Source: Bremia lactucae
Lineage: Eukaryota; Oomycota; Peronosporomycetes; Peronosporales; Peronosporaceae
Direction: 5' to 3'
Assembly (NCBI RefSeq): GCF_004359215.1
Contig: NW_027152037.1
Location: 8,947 to 34,601, forward strand
Length of the DNA: 25,655 nt
Part shown: positions 24,768 to 25,655 of the stretch, piece after piece
Layout: the number at the start of each line of letters is the position of its first letter
How positions within the stretch are numbered: position 1 is the first letter of the stretch
Program-made: the position numbers and the translations under genes
The notes under the pieces: model-generated
Told to the model about the DNA's origin: nothing
Seen by the model: only the letters and a program-made list of their open reading frames with translations
Databases searched by the model: none

Positions 24768-25655
24768 AAATAATCGAAAGGGTACGGGTTTAGAAAGATC
24801 TATGAAAACAAGAAAGATATATTAAAAATGGTGTTTTGTCATTGTATTACAGTAAGAATCCCGGAAAGCACAAGAATTGATACGAAACGAATATTTAATT
24901 TTAATAGCATAGATCATATAATTTTGCATCAGTTTGTACGTATGATTAAGACTTATGATATATTTAAGGCTTATTTTTAACGATTCTATTATCAACACTA
25001 AAAACAGTTGCCTACAAAGGCAAAAAAAAACTCGATAAACGGCTTGAAAACGAAAAGAATTGAAAACTCAACTTTGAATATCGGTATTAATGGAACAATA
25101 TAAAGAATTTTAAAGATGTAAACAAACTTTAAAACAAACTGAACAAATGGTGTTCTTAGGGTTTTAAGATATGATCAATCGATATGGTATCGATTTTAAA
25201 AGCTTAAATGAAAATAAAAAAAGATTTGAAGAATGGGGTTTTGTCATAACATTACAGTAAGAATCCCGGAAAACACAAGAATTGATATAAAACGGAAGTT
25301 TGCTTTTTATAGCATATATCATATTTTGCATCAGTTGTCCATATGGTTAAGACTTATAAGATATTGAGCCTTATATGTAAAGATTCTATTATCAAATACG
25401 AAAAAATATTGTACATAAAGTCAAGAAGTTGGATAAACGGTTTGATAACGAAAAGAATTATGAATTTAACTTTGAATATAGGTATTAATGAAACCAAATA
25501 AAAAAACAATCTAAAAGATGTAAGCAAAATCTATAAAAAACAAAACAAAATGTGGTTATAGTGTTTCTAGATACAATAAATCGATCAAGTATGGGTTTGA
25601 AATGTTTAATAAAAACTAAGAATGATTTAAAAGATGTAAACACAAAATCTATAAA
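24768..25655 (+). repeat. AT-rich tandem repeat, period about 405 bp
   Basis: Unit 1 (24827-25231) and unit 2 (25232 to the window end) start with AATGG-GTTTTGTCAT and share long near-identical runs such as ATTACAGTAAGAATCCCGGAAA, CGATTCTATTATCAA and AACTTTGAATAT-GGTATTAATG. A partial preceding unit (about 24768-24826, TCGAAAGGGTACGGGTTTAG) shows that the array starts at the copia border. No frame of note exists on either strand. The composition is far more AT-rich than anything to its left. It is non-coding and satellite-like, and continues beyond the window. Confidence 0.9.

Noticed and set aside
1..25655. Host genes, RxLR or Crinkler effector genes, tRNA and rRNA
   Set aside because: No frame shows a secretion signal with an RxLR or LxLFLAK motif, and no clover-leaf or rRNA segment was seen. 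All longer frames are retroelement or antisense.
24768..25655. Rolling-circle or organellar origin in the AT-rich tail
   Set aside because: The AT richness and periodicity are fully described by the 405-bp tandem repeat. No origin motifs or coding sequence were seen.

Overview
The window is a graveyard of nested LTR retrotransposons, with no recognisable host gene, RNA gene or CRISPR array. The Ty1/copia and Ty3/gypsy pol sequences resemble those I know from oomycetes (Phytophthora and downy mildews). I therefore infer a gene-sparse, repeat-rich oomycete contig. This rests on recognition by eye, not on a search. A 555-bp run of N shows that it is a draft assembly.

Layout, left to right. 1-1772: 3' part of a minus-strand copia element (A: integrase C-end, RT, RNase H). 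1773-2327: assembly gap. 2328-3606: minus-strand copia fragment B. 3607-4970: plus-strand copia C (RT, RNase H, LTR). 5000-7195: rearranged family-E copia material with two forward LTRs, tandem inverted U3-like repeats, an antisense protease piece and RNase H pieces. 7200-10349: minus-strand copia D (LTR, gag, protease, integrase), whose LTR matches that of C. 10350-13287: minus-strand family-E element E1 running from protease to RNase H. 13292-15304: plus-strand family-E RNase H, LTR, gag and a protease/pre-integrase remnant. 15305-16975: a copia I/H-family piece folded around a 45-bp inverted repeat, with RT on the minus strand. 17008-18383: another family-E-like gag and protease start, ending in six 44-bp tandem repeats. 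18386-19812: a gypsy LTR with gag-like remains on the plus strand. 19813-21590: gypsy pol remains on the minus strand. 21595-24740: a long minus-strand copia H pol. 24768-25655: an AT-rich tandem repeat of about 405 bp that meets the retrotransposon block abruptly.

Every element is broken by stops, frameshifts or deletions. Of seven reverse transcriptase copies, only C keeps an intact catalytic Asp-Asp pair. The family-E and D LTRs are followed by a site that looks complementary to the anticodon arm of initiator tRNA-Met, which suggests half-tRNA priming as in Drosophila copia.

The most interesting structure is the rearranged family-E material. The same unnatural junctions (gag start to inverted U3 arrays; antisense protease to sense RNase H) each occur twice, so rearranged copies were themselves multiplied. 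I see no working new system. What is preserved is a record of rearrangement, fold-back duplication, patch repair and satellite birth, possibly in a pericentromeric or other heterochromatic setting.
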